From NCBI RefSeq assembly GCF_012726235.1, contig NZ_JAASAH010000009.1, positions 1 through 64,000 on the forward strand: a stretch of 64,000 nt of DNA, in the 5' to 3' direction. The notes under the pieces were generated by a model. That model did no database searches, was not told the origin of the DNA, and was given only the letters and a program-made list of their open reading frames with translations. This DNA comes from Streptomyces sp. HNM0574 (GTDB lineage Bacteria > Actinomycetota > Actinomycetes > Streptomycetales > Streptomycetaceae). Shown here one piece after another: positions 1 to 9,006 of the stretch. The translations under genes were made by a program, and so were the position numbers. Numbering within the stretch: position 1 is the stretch's first letter; each line of letters begins with the position of its first letter.

Positions 1-58
1 CGCGCAGGGCCAGGCGCTCGATGCCGAGCGCGCACACCACCAGGAGCGGGGCCGTCAT
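1..58 (-). CDS. hpnG: HpnG-like phosphorylase/nucleosidase, 5' end only
   Basis: Only the first 19 codons lie in the window (MTAPLLVVCALGIERLALR); the gene runs off the left edge. The ATG shares one base with the stop codon of the squalene-hopene cyclase gene (TGATG), so the two are probably translationally coupled. In hopanoid loci the gene after the cyclase usually encodes a nucleosidase-family phosphorylase (HpnG) that removes adenine from adenosylhopane. The N-terminus fits that family, but the identification rests mainly on position. Confidence 0.6.
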   Translation of the reverse strand, partial: MTAPLLVVCALGIERLALR

Positions 59-2100
59 CAGCCCGCCCGCTGCGGCAGGCCGTCCCCGTGCAGGTACCGG
101 CCCAGCGCTGTCACGGGGAACACCATCCGGTACAGGTGGTAGTTGATCGAGAAGTCCCAGGGGAAGCCGGTGCCGGTGAAGTACGGCTCGTCCCAGGAGC
201 CGTCCTCGCGCTGCGTCTCGGCGAGCCAGGTGATGCCCCGTACGACGGACTCCGACTCCCGCTCCCCCGCCGCGAGCAGCGCCAGCAGGGCCCACGCGGT
301 CTGCGAGGCGGTGGACGCGCCGCGCGCCGTCCACTCCCCGTCCACGTAGCTGCGCAGGTCCTCGCCCCAGCCGCCGTCCTCGTTCTGCACCCCGTTCAGC
401 CAGCCCACCGCGCGCCGCACGGCCGGGTGCGAGACGGGTACGCCGGCGGAGACGAGGGCGGGGACGACGGCACCCGTCCCGTACAGGTAGTTGACGCCCC
501 AGCGGCCGAACCAGCCGCCGTCCGGCTCCTGTTCGGCGAGCAGCCAGGAGACGGCCTCGCGGACGCGGGGGTCGCGGCTGCCGCCCTCGCCCGCGAGCAT
601 CTCGACGACGTGCGCGGTGACGTCCGCCGAGGGCGGGTCGATGACCTCGCCGAAGTCGCAGAACGGCAGCCGGTTCGGGAAGGGGCTGGTGTTGTCGGCG
701 TCGAACGCCGCCCAGGCACCGTTCTTCGACCGCATGCCGAGCGTCCAGCGCACCGCCCGGCGCACGGCGTCGTCGACACGCGCCCGGTCGGGGTGGCGGA
801 CGCGGCGCAGCGCGAGCACGACCTCGGCCGTGTCGTCGATGTCGGGGTAGGTGTCGTTGTGGAACTCGAACGCCCAGCCGCCGGGCCGCAGCCGGGGCCT
901 GCGCACCGACCAGTCGCCGGGCCGCACGATCTCCTCGCCGAGCATCCAGTCCGCCGCCCTGACCAGGGCCGGGTGGTCGGGCGAGAGGCCCGCGTCGGCG
1001 AGCGCGACGGTGGCCAGGCAGGTGTCCCACACCGGGGACTGGCACGCCTCGACCATCCGCGCCTCCTCGGGCGTACCGTCCCGGTGCCAGACGGCGAAGC
1101 GGTCCAGGGACTCCAACCCGGCGCGCATGACGGGGTGTTCGAGGTCGTAGCCGAGGAGGTTCAGGGCGATCAGGGAGTAGACGGCGGGCGGCTGGATGCC
1201 GCCCCAGCAACCGTCGTTCTCCTGCCGCTCGACGATCCAGCGGGCCGCGCTGTTCATCGCCGCGCGCCGCAGCGGGCCCACCGCCGTCCGCCGGTAGGCG
1301 TGCAGCACCCGGTCGATGCGCTCGAAGACCCCGTCCCAACTGGCCACCGGCGCGGCCTCCTTGGGCGTCTCCGGGTGCTCCGGGTCGGTGTGCAGCTCGT
1401 CCAGCGCGAAGGGCTGCTCGCGTACGGGCCGCTTGGCGGAGACGATGGTGAGCGGGACGATCGTGCCGCGGGCCCAGGAGCCGAAGTCGTAGATGTTGAG
1501 CGGGAACCACTTCGGCAAGTAGATGATCTCGGGCGGCAGTTCGGGCAGCGTCTCCCAGCGCCACCAGCCGAACAGCGCCAGCCAGATACGGGTGAAGACG
1601 CGCGCCGAGGCGATGCCGCCCCTCTCCCGCACCCAGGCGGCGGCGCGGGCCATGTGCGGTGCCTCGGGTTCGTCCCCGGCGAGCCGCAGCGCGACGTACG
1701 CCTCGACGGTGGCGGACAGGTCGCCCGGGCCGCCGTGGAAGGTGTTCCAGGTGCCCTCGGCGGTCTGCTGGGAGCGGATCCAGCGGGCCGCCGCCTGCGT
1801 GGTGCGCTCGTCGCGGATGCCGAGGAACTCGCGGAGCAGCAGGTCCTCGGCGTCCATCGTGACGTTCGTCTGCAGGTCGCCCTTCCACCAGCCCTCCTCG
1901 TCCTGGCGGGAGAGGAGGTTGGTGACGGCGAGATCCGCCGTCCGCTGCGCGAGGAGCGCGGCCTGTGCCGCGCTCCTCGCCGCGCCGGGCTCCCCGTCCG
2001 GGCCGTGACCGCCGGCCCGGACGGGGCTGCCGTCACGCTTCGTTGGGGAGAGGGTGCCGGGGCGCGGGGCCCCCGTGCTGCCGTCGGTCGTGGCTGTCAT
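58..2100 (-). CDS. shc: squalene-hopene cyclase
   Basis: Cyclises squalene to hopene/hopanol at the membrane, the committed step of hopanoid synthesis. The 680-residue length is normal for the class II triterpene cyclase family plus a disordered N-terminal tail of about 45 residues. The catalytic DxDD acid motif is visible as DIDDTAE near residues 420-425, and many QW-type repeats (for example QENDGCWGG, QEPDGGWFGRW, QNEDGGWGED) are spread over both alpha-barrel domains. The ATG is preceded by a good purine-rich RBS (GGAAGGGAAG). It follows the polyprenyl synthase gene by 45 bp and overlaps hpnG by one base. Confidence 0.96.
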   Translation of the reverse strand: MTATTDGSTGAPRPGTLSPTKRDGSPVRAGGHGPDGEPGAARSAAQAALLAQRTADLAVTNLLSRQDEEGWWKGDLQTNVTMDAEDLLLREFLGIRDERTTQAAARWIRSQQTAEGTWNTFHGGPGDLSATVEAYVALRLAGDEPEAPHMARAAAWVRERGGIASARVFTRIWLALFGWWRWETLPELPPEIIYLPKWFPLNIYDFGSWARGTIVPLTIVSAKRPVREQPFALDELHTDPEHPETPKEAAPVASWDGVFERIDRVLHAYRRTAVGPLRRAAMNSAARWIVERQENDGCWGGIQPPAVYSLIALNLLGYDLEHPVMRAGLESLDRFAVWHRDGTPEEARMVEACQSPVWDTCLATVALADAGLSPDHPALVRAADWMLGEEIVRPGDWSVRRPRLRPGGWAFEFHNDTYPDIDDTAEVVLALRRVRHPDRARVDDAVRRAVRWTLGMRSKNGAWAAFDADNTSPFPNRLPFCDFGEVIDPPSADVTAHVVEMLAGEGGSRDPRVREAVSWLLAEQEPDGGWFGRWGVNYLYGTGAVVPALVSAGVPVSHPAVRRAVGWLNGVQNEDGGWGEDLRSYVDGEWTARGASTASQTAWALLALLAAGERESESVVRGITWLAETQREDGSWDEPYFTGTGFPWDFSINYHLYRMVFPVTALGRYLHGDGLPQRAG

Positions 2101-2145
2101 CGCTTCCCTTCCGAAGGGCCCGGCGTCATCGCCGGCCGGTGAGGT

Positions 2146-3216
2146 TCACCCTTGCCGCACGACCACGAAGTCGGCCAGGGCGGTCAGTTGGTCACGTACG
2201 TGTCCGGGCATGCCGACGCCCTCCAGGGCGGCGAGCGCGGTGGCGTGCTGGCGCTGGGCCTCCTGGGAGGTCCACTCGCGGCCGCCCGCCTCCTCGATGA
2301 GCGCGGCGCGCGCGGCGAACTCGGCCTCGTCGAAGTCCTCGAACTCGGCCTGGCTCTTCTTCGCGTCCTCCGCCATCAGCGCCGAGAGCCGCTCGGCGGC
2401 CGCGCCCGGCGCGGCGAGCGCCGCGACGACGGGCAGCGACTTCTTCCGCTGCCGCAGGTCGCTCCACGCCTGCTTGCCGGTGGCGTCCGGGTCGCCCCAG
2501 ATGCCGAGCAGGTCGTCGACGGCCTGGAAGGCGAGGCCGAGGTGGTAGCCGTAGGACTCCAGCGCGTCGGCCGTACGGTCGTCGGTGCCGCCGAGCACGG
2601 CGCCGATGGAGCAGGCGCAGGCCAGCAGCGCGCCGGTCTTGTTGCCCTCCATCTCCAGGCACTCCTCGACGGTGACCCGCTCGCGGTGCTCGTAGGAGAT
2701 GTCCTGCGCCTGACCGTCGATCAGCTTCCGTCCCGCGACGGCGAGACGGCGCGCGGCGCGGCCCGCCTCGACGGTGCCGAGCTCCAGCAGTATCTCCCCG
2801 GCGAGCGCGAACAGGGCGTCGCCGACCAGGACCGCCTGCGCGGGGCCGTGCACCTTCCAGACCGTGTCCCGGTGCCGGCGCTGCTCGTCACCGTCCATCA
2901 GGTCGTCGTGCAGCAGCGAGAAGTTGTGCACGAGCTCGACGGCGACGGCGCCCGGGATGCCGGTCTCCGGCGCGGCGCCGGCGATCTCGGCGGACAGCAG
3001 CGCGAGGGCCGGGCGTACGGCCTTGCCGCCGCCGGCGTCCGAGGGCTTGCCCTCCGCGTCGAGCCAGCCGAAGTGGTAGGCCGCGACGGTGTCCATGGGC
3101 GGGGCGAGCCGTTCGATGGAGGCGCGCAGCACCGGTGTGGCGAGCGTCCGCCCGCGTTCCAGCAGGGCCTGGACGCTGGCGGTGTCGACGACGGTGGGCT
3201 GGTTCGCCGGGGTCAC
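2146..3216 (-). CDS. polyprenyl (farnesyl-type) diphosphate synthase
   Basis: Trans-isoprenyl diphosphate synthase that condenses IPP with allylic primers. In this locus it probably supplies FPP for squalene. The first aspartate-rich motif is DDLMD at residues 104-108; the second appears as VDDLLGIWGD near residues 233-242, with the KLIDGQAQD and KTGALL family motifs between them. A much longer open frame exists upstream, but the GTG at 3216 is chosen because it has AAGGAGAC 3-4 nt ahead of it and starts the protein at a normal length of 356 aa. Chain length cannot be fixed from motifs alone. Confidence 0.9.
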   Translation of the reverse strand: MTPANQPTVVDTASVQALLERGRTLATPVLRASIERLAPPMDTVAAYHFGWLDAEGKPSDAGGGKAVRPALALLSAEIAGAAPETGIPGAVAVELVHNFSLLHDDLMDGDEQRRHRDTVWKVHGPAQAVLVGDALFALAGEILLELGTVEAGRAARRLAVAGRKLIDGQAQDISYEHRERVTVEECLEMEGNKTGALLACACSIGAVLGGTDDRTADALESYGYHLGLAFQAVDDLLGIWGDPDATGKQAWSDLRQRKKSLPVVAALAAPGAAAERLSALMAEDAKKSQAEFEDFDEAEFAARAALIEEAGGREWTSQEAQRQHATALAALEGVGMPGHVRDQLTALADFVVVRQG

Positions 3217-3334
3217 GATGTCTCCTTGGTGTTCTGCGCTGGTGCGTTCCGTACCGTTCCGGGCTGCGCGCGGGACGGTACGGGTGAGTGAGGCGGGAGG
3301 GGCGCGGGGTGCGCGCCGGGTCTGCCGTCGGGTC

Positions 3335-4870
3335 TCATCCGGCCGCTCTTCCTTCTGTTCCTGGCACCGGTGTCTCGTGCGGGCGGCCGAGGGCTTCGAG
3401 GGCTGCTCCGGCAGCGGCGGCTCCGCTGCGTACGGCGCCCTCCATGGTCGCTGGCCAGCCAGTATCGGTCCACGCGCCCGCGAGGTAGACACCGGGCGCC
3501 CCGGTACGCGCGCCGGGGCGGAGCCGGGCGACGCCGGGGCGCGGGTCGAAGGTGGCCGCGCGTTCGCGGGTGACGAAGAAGTCCCGTACGGCGGCGGCCC
3601 GCGCGGCGGGCAACAGCCGCGCGAGTTCCGGGAGATAGCGGCTGCGGAGCTCGGCGACCGGCAGGTCGATCTCGTCCGCCGCCGCGGACTGCGAGACGGC
3701 GAGGTACTGGCCGGGACCGGTCAGCCCCGAGGGCGCCGTACGGTCGAAGACCCACTGGAGGGGCGAGCCGAGCGCGGCGAAGAAGGGGCGGCGCAGCACC
3801 CGGCGGTCGTAGATCACGTGCAGGTTGAGGATGGGCGCGGCGCCGAGTTCGCGCAGCCGCCCCGGGTCGGACAGCGCCCCCTCGGGCAGCAGTCCGGCGG
3901 CCTCGTCCTGCGGCACGGCGAGCACGACGGTGCCGGCCTCCAGCTCCTCGGGCGCCGCTCCCCTGCCGTGCTCGACGGTCACCCGCCAGCCGCCGTCCGG
4001 CGTCCGGCCGAGCGCGCGGGTGCGGGAGCGCAACCGGGTGCGGACGCCGGCGCGTTCGAGGGCGGCGCGGGCGAGGACGTCGTGCAGGTCGCCGAGCGGG
4101 ACGCGGGAGACGCCGATGTCGGCGGCGCCCGGCGCGGACAGCAGCCCGGTCTTGAACACCTTGGCCGCGAGCCCCGCCGAGGCGTGCGGGGCGCGGGCGT
4201 TGAGGGTGGCGGTGCCGACGAGGTCCCACAGCGCCTCGACGGCGCGGTCGCTCTGCCCGTGCCGGCGCAGCCAGGTCGCGAAGTCGATGCCGTCGAGGGC
4301 CGGGTCGGCCGGGTCGAGGCGGCCCAGCGCGAACGCGGCCCGCGCCGCGGCCGCCCGCTCGGCGGGCGAGAGGTGCGGGTACCTGCCGAGCCCGGCGGCG
4401 AGGTGGAGCGGCACGGGCAGCCCGTTGCGGCGCAGCCGGCCGAGCCGGTGCCGGGCCGGTGCCGCGTCGAGGACGGGCACGTCGAGCCGGCGCTGCACCG
4501 GGGCGAGCGCCTCCCCGCCGACCCGCTCCAGGAACCAGGTGTAGGCGGTGCAGCAACGCAGGTGCACATGCTGCCCGTTGTCGACGGTGAGGTCGCCGAC
4601 GGGTGAGCTGCGCGGGAAGGAGAAGGCCAGTCCGCCGAGCCGGGGCCGGGTCTCGACGAGCGTCGTCTCCAGCCCCGCGTCGGCCAGTTGGAGCGCGGCG
4701 GTGGTGCCGGCGAGCCCGCCGCCGACGACGACGGCCCGGCGGCGCACGTCCCCGCCGTCGCCCGGGCCGGTGCGGTCCCGCGCGGGGGCGGCGTGCGGGA
4801 CGGAGGGGTGGCCGGGCGCGGGTGCCGGGGAGGCGGCGCCGTGCGGGGAGCGGGGGTCAGGGGCGGTCAT
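3335..4870 (-). CDS. hpnE: squalene-associated FAD-dependent desaturase HpnE
   Basis: FAD-dependent amine-oxidase/phytoene-desaturase family enzyme. In the HpnCDE pathway it reduces hydroxysqualene to squalene. The dinucleotide-binding motif VVGGGLAGTTAAL lies near residue 48, followed by the acidic beta-2 end (TLVETRPRLGG). The C-terminal FAD motif GVYLAGAWTDTGWPATMEGAVRSG is characteristic. The first 40 residues are Pro/Ala-rich and probably disordered. Its ATG overlaps the hpnD stop by 4 nt (ATGA), so it is coupled to hpnD. Confidence 0.93.
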   Translation of the reverse strand: MTAPDPRSPHGAASPAPAPGHPSVPHAAPARDRTGPGDGGDVRRRAVVVGGGLAGTTAALQLADAGLETTLVETRPRLGGLAFSFPRSSPVGDLTVDNGQHVHLRCCTAYTWFLERVGGEALAPVQRRLDVPVLDAAPARHRLGRLRRNGLPVPLHLAAGLGRYPHLSPAERAAAARAAFALGRLDPADPALDGIDFATWLRRHGQSDRAVEALWDLVGTATLNARAPHASAGLAAKVFKTGLLSAPGAADIGVSRVPLGDLHDVLARAALERAGVRTRLRSRTRALGRTPDGGWRVTVEHGRGAAPEELEAGTVVLAVPQDEAAGLLPEGALSDPGRLRELGAAPILNLHVIYDRRVLRRPFFAALGSPLQWVFDRTAPSGLTGPGQYLAVSQSAAADEIDLPVAELRSRYLPELARLLPAARAAAVRDFFVTRERAATFDPRPGVARLRPGARTGAPGVYLAGAWTDTGWPATMEGAVRSGAAAAGAALEALGRPHETPVPGTEGRAAG

Positions 4871-5859
4871 GCGTGGGCGCTCCTCCGCGCGGCGTGCCGG
4901 GTGTCCAGGCCGGAGAGTCCGCGCACGGCGACGTACGCCTTCTCCCGGCCGGGGAGGGAGACGCGGCGTTCGAGCACGGCCCGCGGGTCCGCGTCGATCC
5001 GGTCCAGGAGCCGGTGGTAGATGCCGGCCATGGCGGCGACGCAGGCGCCGGAGCGGCGGTCGAGCATGGGCAGCAGCCGGTACCCCTCGGCGAACAGGGC
5101 GCGTGCGCGCCGGACTTGGAAGTGCACCAGCCCCGGGAAGTCCCCTCCCGGCGGCGGCGAGAAGGGGGCGGCACTCCCGGACGTGGAGCCGTCGAGGAGA
5201 CCCGCGCTGCGGAAACCGGCGGAGCAGCCGAACTTTTCAAGATCCTCCGCAGGCAGGTACGTACGTCCGTTGTCAGCGTCTTCCCGTACGTCCCGGAGGA
5301 TATTGGTGAGTTGGAGGGCGAGCCCGAGCGTGTCGGCGTAGTCCGGGGCGCGTGCGGTGTCCCGCGCGCCGGGGACGGTGCCGAAGACGCCGAGCGAGAG
5401 CCGTCCGATCGCACCGGCGACGCAGCGGCAGTAGACCCGCAGCTCCTCCCAGGTCCGGAAGTGCGCGCCACGCACGTCCATCAGGACGCCGTCGATCAGT
5501 TCGTCGAGCGCGTCCAGCGGGATCGGGTAGCTGCGGGCCGCGTGCCCGAGGGCGACGGCGACCGGGTCGGTGTCGTCCTCGCGCACCTCGCCGTCCCTGA
5601 TCCGCGCGAGCAGCACGCGGGTGTCCTCCAGCCTGGCCTTCTTCGCGGGCGGGGCGAGGTCGCCGTCGCCGATGTCGTCGACCCGGCGGGAGAAGGCGTA
5701 GAGCGCGGACATCGCGCGCCGCTTGCCCGCGGGCAGCAGCCGGATGCCGTAGGCGAAGTTGCGGGCCTGCTGTCCGGTGACCGTCTCGCAGTAGCTGTAC
5801 GCGGCTGCCACGGGAGGGGCGATCCCTTCCGCGGGCCGGGTTCCGGCCTCTTTGACCAT
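4867..5859 (-). CDS. hpnD: presqualene diphosphate synthase HpnD
   Basis: Squalene/phytoene synthase-fold enzyme that makes presqualene diphosphate from two FPP. The two Mg-binding aspartate motifs are visible: SRRVDDIGDGD near residue 60 and LRDVREDADNGRTYLP near 190. The 330-residue protein carries a Gly/Ser/Pro-rich loop at about 215-240, just before the conserved HFQVRRARALF helix. It starts 7 nt after the hpnC stop and overlaps hpnE by 4 nt, in the usual hpnC-hpnD-hpnE order. HpnC and HpnD share a fold and are assigned by order and by closeness to known HpnD. Confidence 0.93.
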   Translation of the reverse strand: MVKEAGTRPAEGIAPPVAAAYSYCETVTGQQARNFAYGIRLLPAGKRRAMSALYAFSRRVDDIGDGDLAPPAKKARLEDTRVLLARIRDGEVREDDTDPVAVALGHAARSYPIPLDALDELIDGVLMDVRGAHFRTWEELRVYCRCVAGAIGRLSLGVFGTVPGARDTARAPDYADTLGLALQLTNILRDVREDADNGRTYLPAEDLEKFGCSAGFRSAGLLDGSTSGSAAPFSPPPGGDFPGLVHFQVRRARALFAEGYRLLPMLDRRSGACVAAMAGIYHRLLDRIDADPRAVLERRVSLPGREKAYVAVRGLSGLDTRHAARRSAHA

Positions 5860-5866
5860 CGAGCCG

Positions 5867-6769
5867 TCACCCCTCTCTTCGTCGCAGGGTCGCGACCACC
5901 TCGCGCAGCAGTCCGCGCCGGGTGGGCCGGGGAGGTCCGGGCAGTACGTCGTAGCCCGCGTCGCGGATGGCGCGCAGCGCGGCCCGGCCGCCGCCGGTGA
6001 AGCCGGCGAGCAGCAGCCGGAGCCGGCCGTCGCTGTCGGCGGTCAGCGGGAGGCCGTGGGCCAGGAGTTCCCGGGCGCGCTCCGCCTCGAAGGCGACGAG
6101 GGTGCGCAGCGAGGCGCCGGAGACCCGCGCCGCGAGGTCGTCCTCGGTGACGCGGAAGCGGGCCATGTCCTCGGCGGGCAGGTAGACGCGGTCGCGGGCG
6201 AGGTCCTCGGGGATGTCCTGGAGGTGCTCGACGATCTGGAGTCCGGTGCAGACGGCGTCGGAGTGCCGGACGCGCTCGGGCGAGGAGGTCCCGGTGACGG
6301 CGAGTACGAGGCGTCCGACGGGGTTCGCGGAGAGTTCGCAGTAGCCGAGGAGCTCGCCGTAGGTGGCGTACCGGTGGACCTTCTGGTCCTGCCGGTTGGC
6401 CTCGATCAGCGCGAGGAAGGGCTCGGGGCTCAGGCCGCAGCGCCGGACGGTGGGGGTCAGGGCGCGCAGCAGCGGGTGTCCGGGGCCGGGTCCGGTGCGG
6501 GCGAAGACGCGGCGCAGGTCCGCTTCGAGGGCGTCGAGCAGGGCCAGTGGACCGGCCGCCTCTCCGGGGCCGACGCCGAGGCGGGCGGCGTCGTGGCCGC
6601 CGGGGGCGAGGTCGCCGTCGCCGATGTCGTCGACGAGGCGGGCGAATCCGTACACCGCCATCAGGTCGTCACGCCACTGACGCGGGAGGAACCGGGGTGC
6701 TACGGGGAAGTTCTCGTGCGCGGCCTTGGCGAGCGTCGCGTCCGCGTGCGCGTCCGCCCCGGGGGTCAC
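5867..6769 (-). CDS. hpnC: hydroxysqualene synthase HpnC
   Basis: Squalene/phytoene synthase-family protein that converts presqualene diphosphate to hydroxysqualene. Motifs ARLVDDIGDGD and LQDIPEDLARDRVYLP mark the two metal sites, and AHENFPVAPRFLP is typical of the HpnC N-terminus. The GTG at 6769 is the only plausible start: a TAG closes the frame a few codons upstream and there is no ATG. It has no RBS of its own but overlaps by GTGA with a seven-codon leader ORF, suggesting reinitiation. It is the first gene of the hopanoid operon. Confidence 0.92.
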   Translation of the reverse strand: MTPGADAHADATLAKAAHENFPVAPRFLPRQWRDDLMAVYGFARLVDDIGDGDLAPGGHDAARLGVGPGEAAGPLALLDALEADLRRVFARTGPGPGHPLLRALTPTVRRCGLSPEPFLALIEANRQDQKVHRYATYGELLGYCELSANPVGRLVLAVTGTSSPERVRHSDAVCTGLQIVEHLQDIPEDLARDRVYLPAEDMARFRVTEDDLAARVSGASLRTLVAFEAERARELLAHGLPLTADSDGRLRLLLAGFTGGGRAALRAIRDAGYDVLPGPPRPTRRGLLREVVATLRRREG

Positions 6770-6789
6770 CAGATGCTGCCCGTAGCCAT
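6766..6789 (-). other. possible 7-codon leader ORF coupled to hpnC
   Basis: Reads M-A-T-G-S-I-W-stop. Its TGA overlaps the hpnC GTG (GTGA), and an ACGGAG sequence lies about 11 nt before its ATG, whereas hpnC itself has no RBS. This arrangement would let ribosomes terminate and restart on hpnC. It could also be chance. Confidence 0.35.
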
Positions 6790-7076
6790 TGCCGTCACAA
6801 CTCCGTTTCTACACCGCTGGTACAAAACATCCTATTTCGGACACGCCGCGCCGTCCTGGCCCCGGCGGTCCCGGCTCGTGGCCGCCAACGGAAAAGGGGG
6901 ATACAGGGCGTTACGCCCGGCATGTCGCAAGGAAGTCCGGCACAGCTTACGCGGTGCGTCCGGCCCCGCTACCGGCGGGCGACCCCCGGCGCGCCCCCGG
7001 CGCGGGCACCGCGCCGCAGGCCAGAGGCGGTACGACGGGGTTGGGCCGCGCCGCCGCCGAAGGAGTGCGTACGACG
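6790..7076. other. intergenic region upstream of the hopanoid operon
   Basis: No coding sequence is supported here. The end nearest hpnC is locally A/T-rich on the minus strand (around 6800-6840, including an ATAGGAT element), the most likely place for the hpn promoter, but I cannot assign a -35 with confidence. The rest is G/C-rich and unstructured until the terminator at 7077. Confidence 0.5.
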
Positions 7077-7107
7077 CCGCCCCGGCACGGAAGCCGTGCC
7101 GGGGCGG
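7077..7107 (-). terminator. hairpin terminator of the ABC exporter operon
   Basis: Perfect 14-bp inverted repeat (7077-7090 with 7094-7107) with a 3-nt loop, located 50 bp beyond the stop of the exporter ATPase gene. No U-tract, as is common in Streptomyces. Confidence 0.75.
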
Positions 7108-7158
7108 TGGGTACGCGCGGCCGCGCGCTCGCCCTTCGCGGGGCTCACGCGCCGGCGG

Positions 7159-8007
7159 CTACTTGCCCGTGAACTTCTCGTACTCCTTGAGCACTTCCTC
7201 GGTGGGACCGTCCTGGACGAGCTCGCCGCGCTCCAGCCACAGGACCCGCTCGCAGGTGTCGCGGATCGACTTGTTGTTGTGGCTGACCAGGAAGACCGTC
7301 CCGGCCTCCTTGCGGAGCTCGCGGATCCGGGCCTCGGAGCGGCGCTGGAACTTCTTGTCGCCCGTGGCCAGCGCCTCGTCGATCATCAGCACGTCGTGGT
7401 CCTTGGCCGCGGCGATGGAGAACCGCAGCCGGGCCGACATGCCGGAGGAGTAGGTGCGCATCGGCAGAGTGATGAAGTCGCCCTTCTCGTTGATGCCGGA
7501 GAAGTCGACGATGCCCTGGTACCGCTCCTCGATCTCGGCGCGGGACATGCCCATCGCGAGACCGCCGAGGACGACGTTCCGCTCGCCGGTGAGGTCGTTC
7601 ATCATCGCGGCGTTCACGCCCAGCAGGGACGGCTGGCCGTCGGTGTAGACCTTGCCGCTCTCCGCCGGGAGCAGGCCGGCGACCGCCTTCAGCAGCGTCG
7701 ACTTGCCGGAGCCGTTGGAGCCGATGAGGCCGATGGCCTGGCCGCGGTAGGCGGTGAAGCTGACGCCCTTGACCGCGTGCACCTCGCGGGCGCCGCCGCC
7801 GGGCTTCCGGCGGACGATGCGGTTGAGCGCCGCCGTCGCGCTGCCCCTGCCCTTCGCGCCGCCGTAGACGCGGTACACGATGTGCAGGTCCTCGGCGATG
7901 ACGGTGGGCGTCCAGGGCTGCGCGGAGTGCTCCTCCCCGGCCGGGGCACGGGATTCCAGGGACGTGCTGTCCGCTGCCGCCTTTCCGGTGTCCTCAGCCA
8001 CGGCCAT
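7159..8007 (-). CDS. ABC exporter ATPase, TagH/Wzt type
   Basis: Nucleotide-binding subunit of a polysaccharide/teichoic-acid type exporter. Walker A is GSNGSGKST, the signature is YSSGMSARLRF and Walker B is DVLMIDEAL; the family-typical RRSEARIRELRKEAGTVFLVSH follows. The ATG at 8007 is preceded by GGAGGAG and overlaps the permease gene by 14 nt, so the two subunits are co-translated. The 282-aa product lacks the C-terminal carbohydrate-binding extension of Wzt, suggesting export that does not depend on a chain-terminating cap. It ends the operon. Confidence 0.93.
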   Translation of the reverse strand: MAVAEDTGKAAADSTSLESRAPAGEEHSAQPWTPTVIAEDLHIVYRVYGGAKGRGSATAALNRIVRRKPGGGAREVHAVKGVSFTAYRGQAIGLIGSNGSGKSTLLKAVAGLLPAESGKVYTDGQPSLLGVNAAMMNDLTGERNVVLGGLAMGMSRAEIEERYQGIVDFSGINEKGDFITLPMRTYSSGMSARLRFSIAAAKDHDVLMIDEALATGDKKFQRRSEARIRELRKEAGTVFLVSHNNKSIRDTCERVLWLERGELVQDGPTEEVLKEYEKFTGK

Positions 8008-8941
8008 AACGCTCCTCCGCCTTCCAGAAGAATACAAATCCGCCGATGCCGACCACGAGAGCCCAGCCGACCGCCAGCGCCCACACGTGCGGCGGGAGCG
8101 CACTGCCCGGGTACTCGTCGATGAACGCGAAGCGCATCAGGTCCATGTAGACCGAGGCCGGGTTCCACTGGAGGAGGTCGATGATCCACTGGTCCGCGCC
8201 GACGCGCTTGGACAGCTGGTACGGCAGGAAGAACATCACGCCGGACGCGTACATCCACGTCCGCATCACGAACGGCATCAGCTGGGCCAGGTCCGGGGTC
8301 TTGCTGCCCATCCTGGCCATGATCAGCGCCATGCCGGTGTTGAAGACGAACTGGCAGGTCAGCGCCGGGAAGACGATCAGCCAGCGCCAGTCGGGGAAGT
8401 GGCCGAATCCGACCAGGATCGCGACCAGGACGATCATCGAGAACAGCAGCTGCTGGAGCTGCTGGAGCGCGATCGAGATCGGCAGCGAGGCCCTGGGGAA
8501 GTGCAGCGCCCGCACCAGGCCCAGGTTGCCGGAGATCGCCCGGACCCCGTTGAGCACCGAGGTCTGGGTGAAGGTGAAGACGAACACACCCGTCACCAGG
8601 AACGGGATGTAGTTCTCCTTGCCGCCCGGGGTGCCGTTCCGGCCGCCCATCAGCAGGCCGAAGATGAAGTAGTAGACGGCCGCGTTCAGCAGCGGCGTCA
8701 CGACCTGCCAGATCTGCCCGAGCTTCGCCTGGCTGTACTGCGCCGTCAGCTTGGCGCGGGAGAAGGCGAGGATGAAGTGCCGTCGCGCCCACAGCTGACG
8801 GGTGTACCCCGGCAGCGAGGGCCGCGCCCCGCTCACCGACAGTCCGTACTTGTCCGCGAGTTCGGCCGGGGACAGACGGTCATCCGGCGACGGCGGAGGC
8901 TTCACGCCTGTCGTCGCATCGCCGTGCGTTGTCTCACTCAC
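7994..8941 (-). CDS. ABC-2 type exporter permease, TagG/Wzm type
   Basis: Integral membrane subunit with about six hydrophobic segments (for example LLNAAVYYFIFGLLM, FLVTGVFVFTFTQT, LLFSMIVLVAILVGF, a final WALAVGWALVVGIGGFVFFW) and a cytoplasmic N-terminus containing the amphipathic LWARRHFILAFSRAKLTAQYSQAKLGQIWQ region typical of TagG. The GTG at 8941 (protein VSETTHGD) is preferred over longer in-frame starts because the extra sequence is low-complexity; its RBS is weak, so the start is uncertain. It pairs with the overlapping ATPase to export the product made by the upstream genes. Confidence 0.9.
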   Translation of the reverse strand: MSETTHGDATTGVKPPPSPDDRLSPAELADKYGLSVSGARPSLPGYTRQLWARRHFILAFSRAKLTAQYSQAKLGQIWQVVTPLLNAAVYYFIFGLLMGGRNGTPGGKENYIPFLVTGVFVFTFTQTSVLNGVRAISGNLGLVRALHFPRASLPISIALQQLQQLLFSMIVLVAILVGFGHFPDWRWLIVFPALTCQFVFNTGMALIMARMGSKTPDLAQLMPFVMRTWMYASGVMFFLPYQLSKRVGADQWIIDLLQWNPASVYMDLMRFAFIDEYPGSALPPHVWALAVGWALVVGIGGFVFFWKAEERYGRG

Positions 8942-9006
8942 GTTGGAAACTTTCGTCCTCACACTGCTCAGGTGGGCTGGAGCTGTTGCTGTCTGATCCG
9001 AGCTTG

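Noticed and set aside
88..2142. 684-codon plus-strand open frame opposite shc
   Set aside because: Antisense open frame produced by high-GC codon bias; no domain, and the minus strand has a complete cyclase.
3217..3492. Longer N-terminus for the polyprenyl synthase
   Set aside because: Upstream in-frame sequence is basic low-complexity, overlaps the hpnE 3' end, and a good RBS sits at the GTG 3216.
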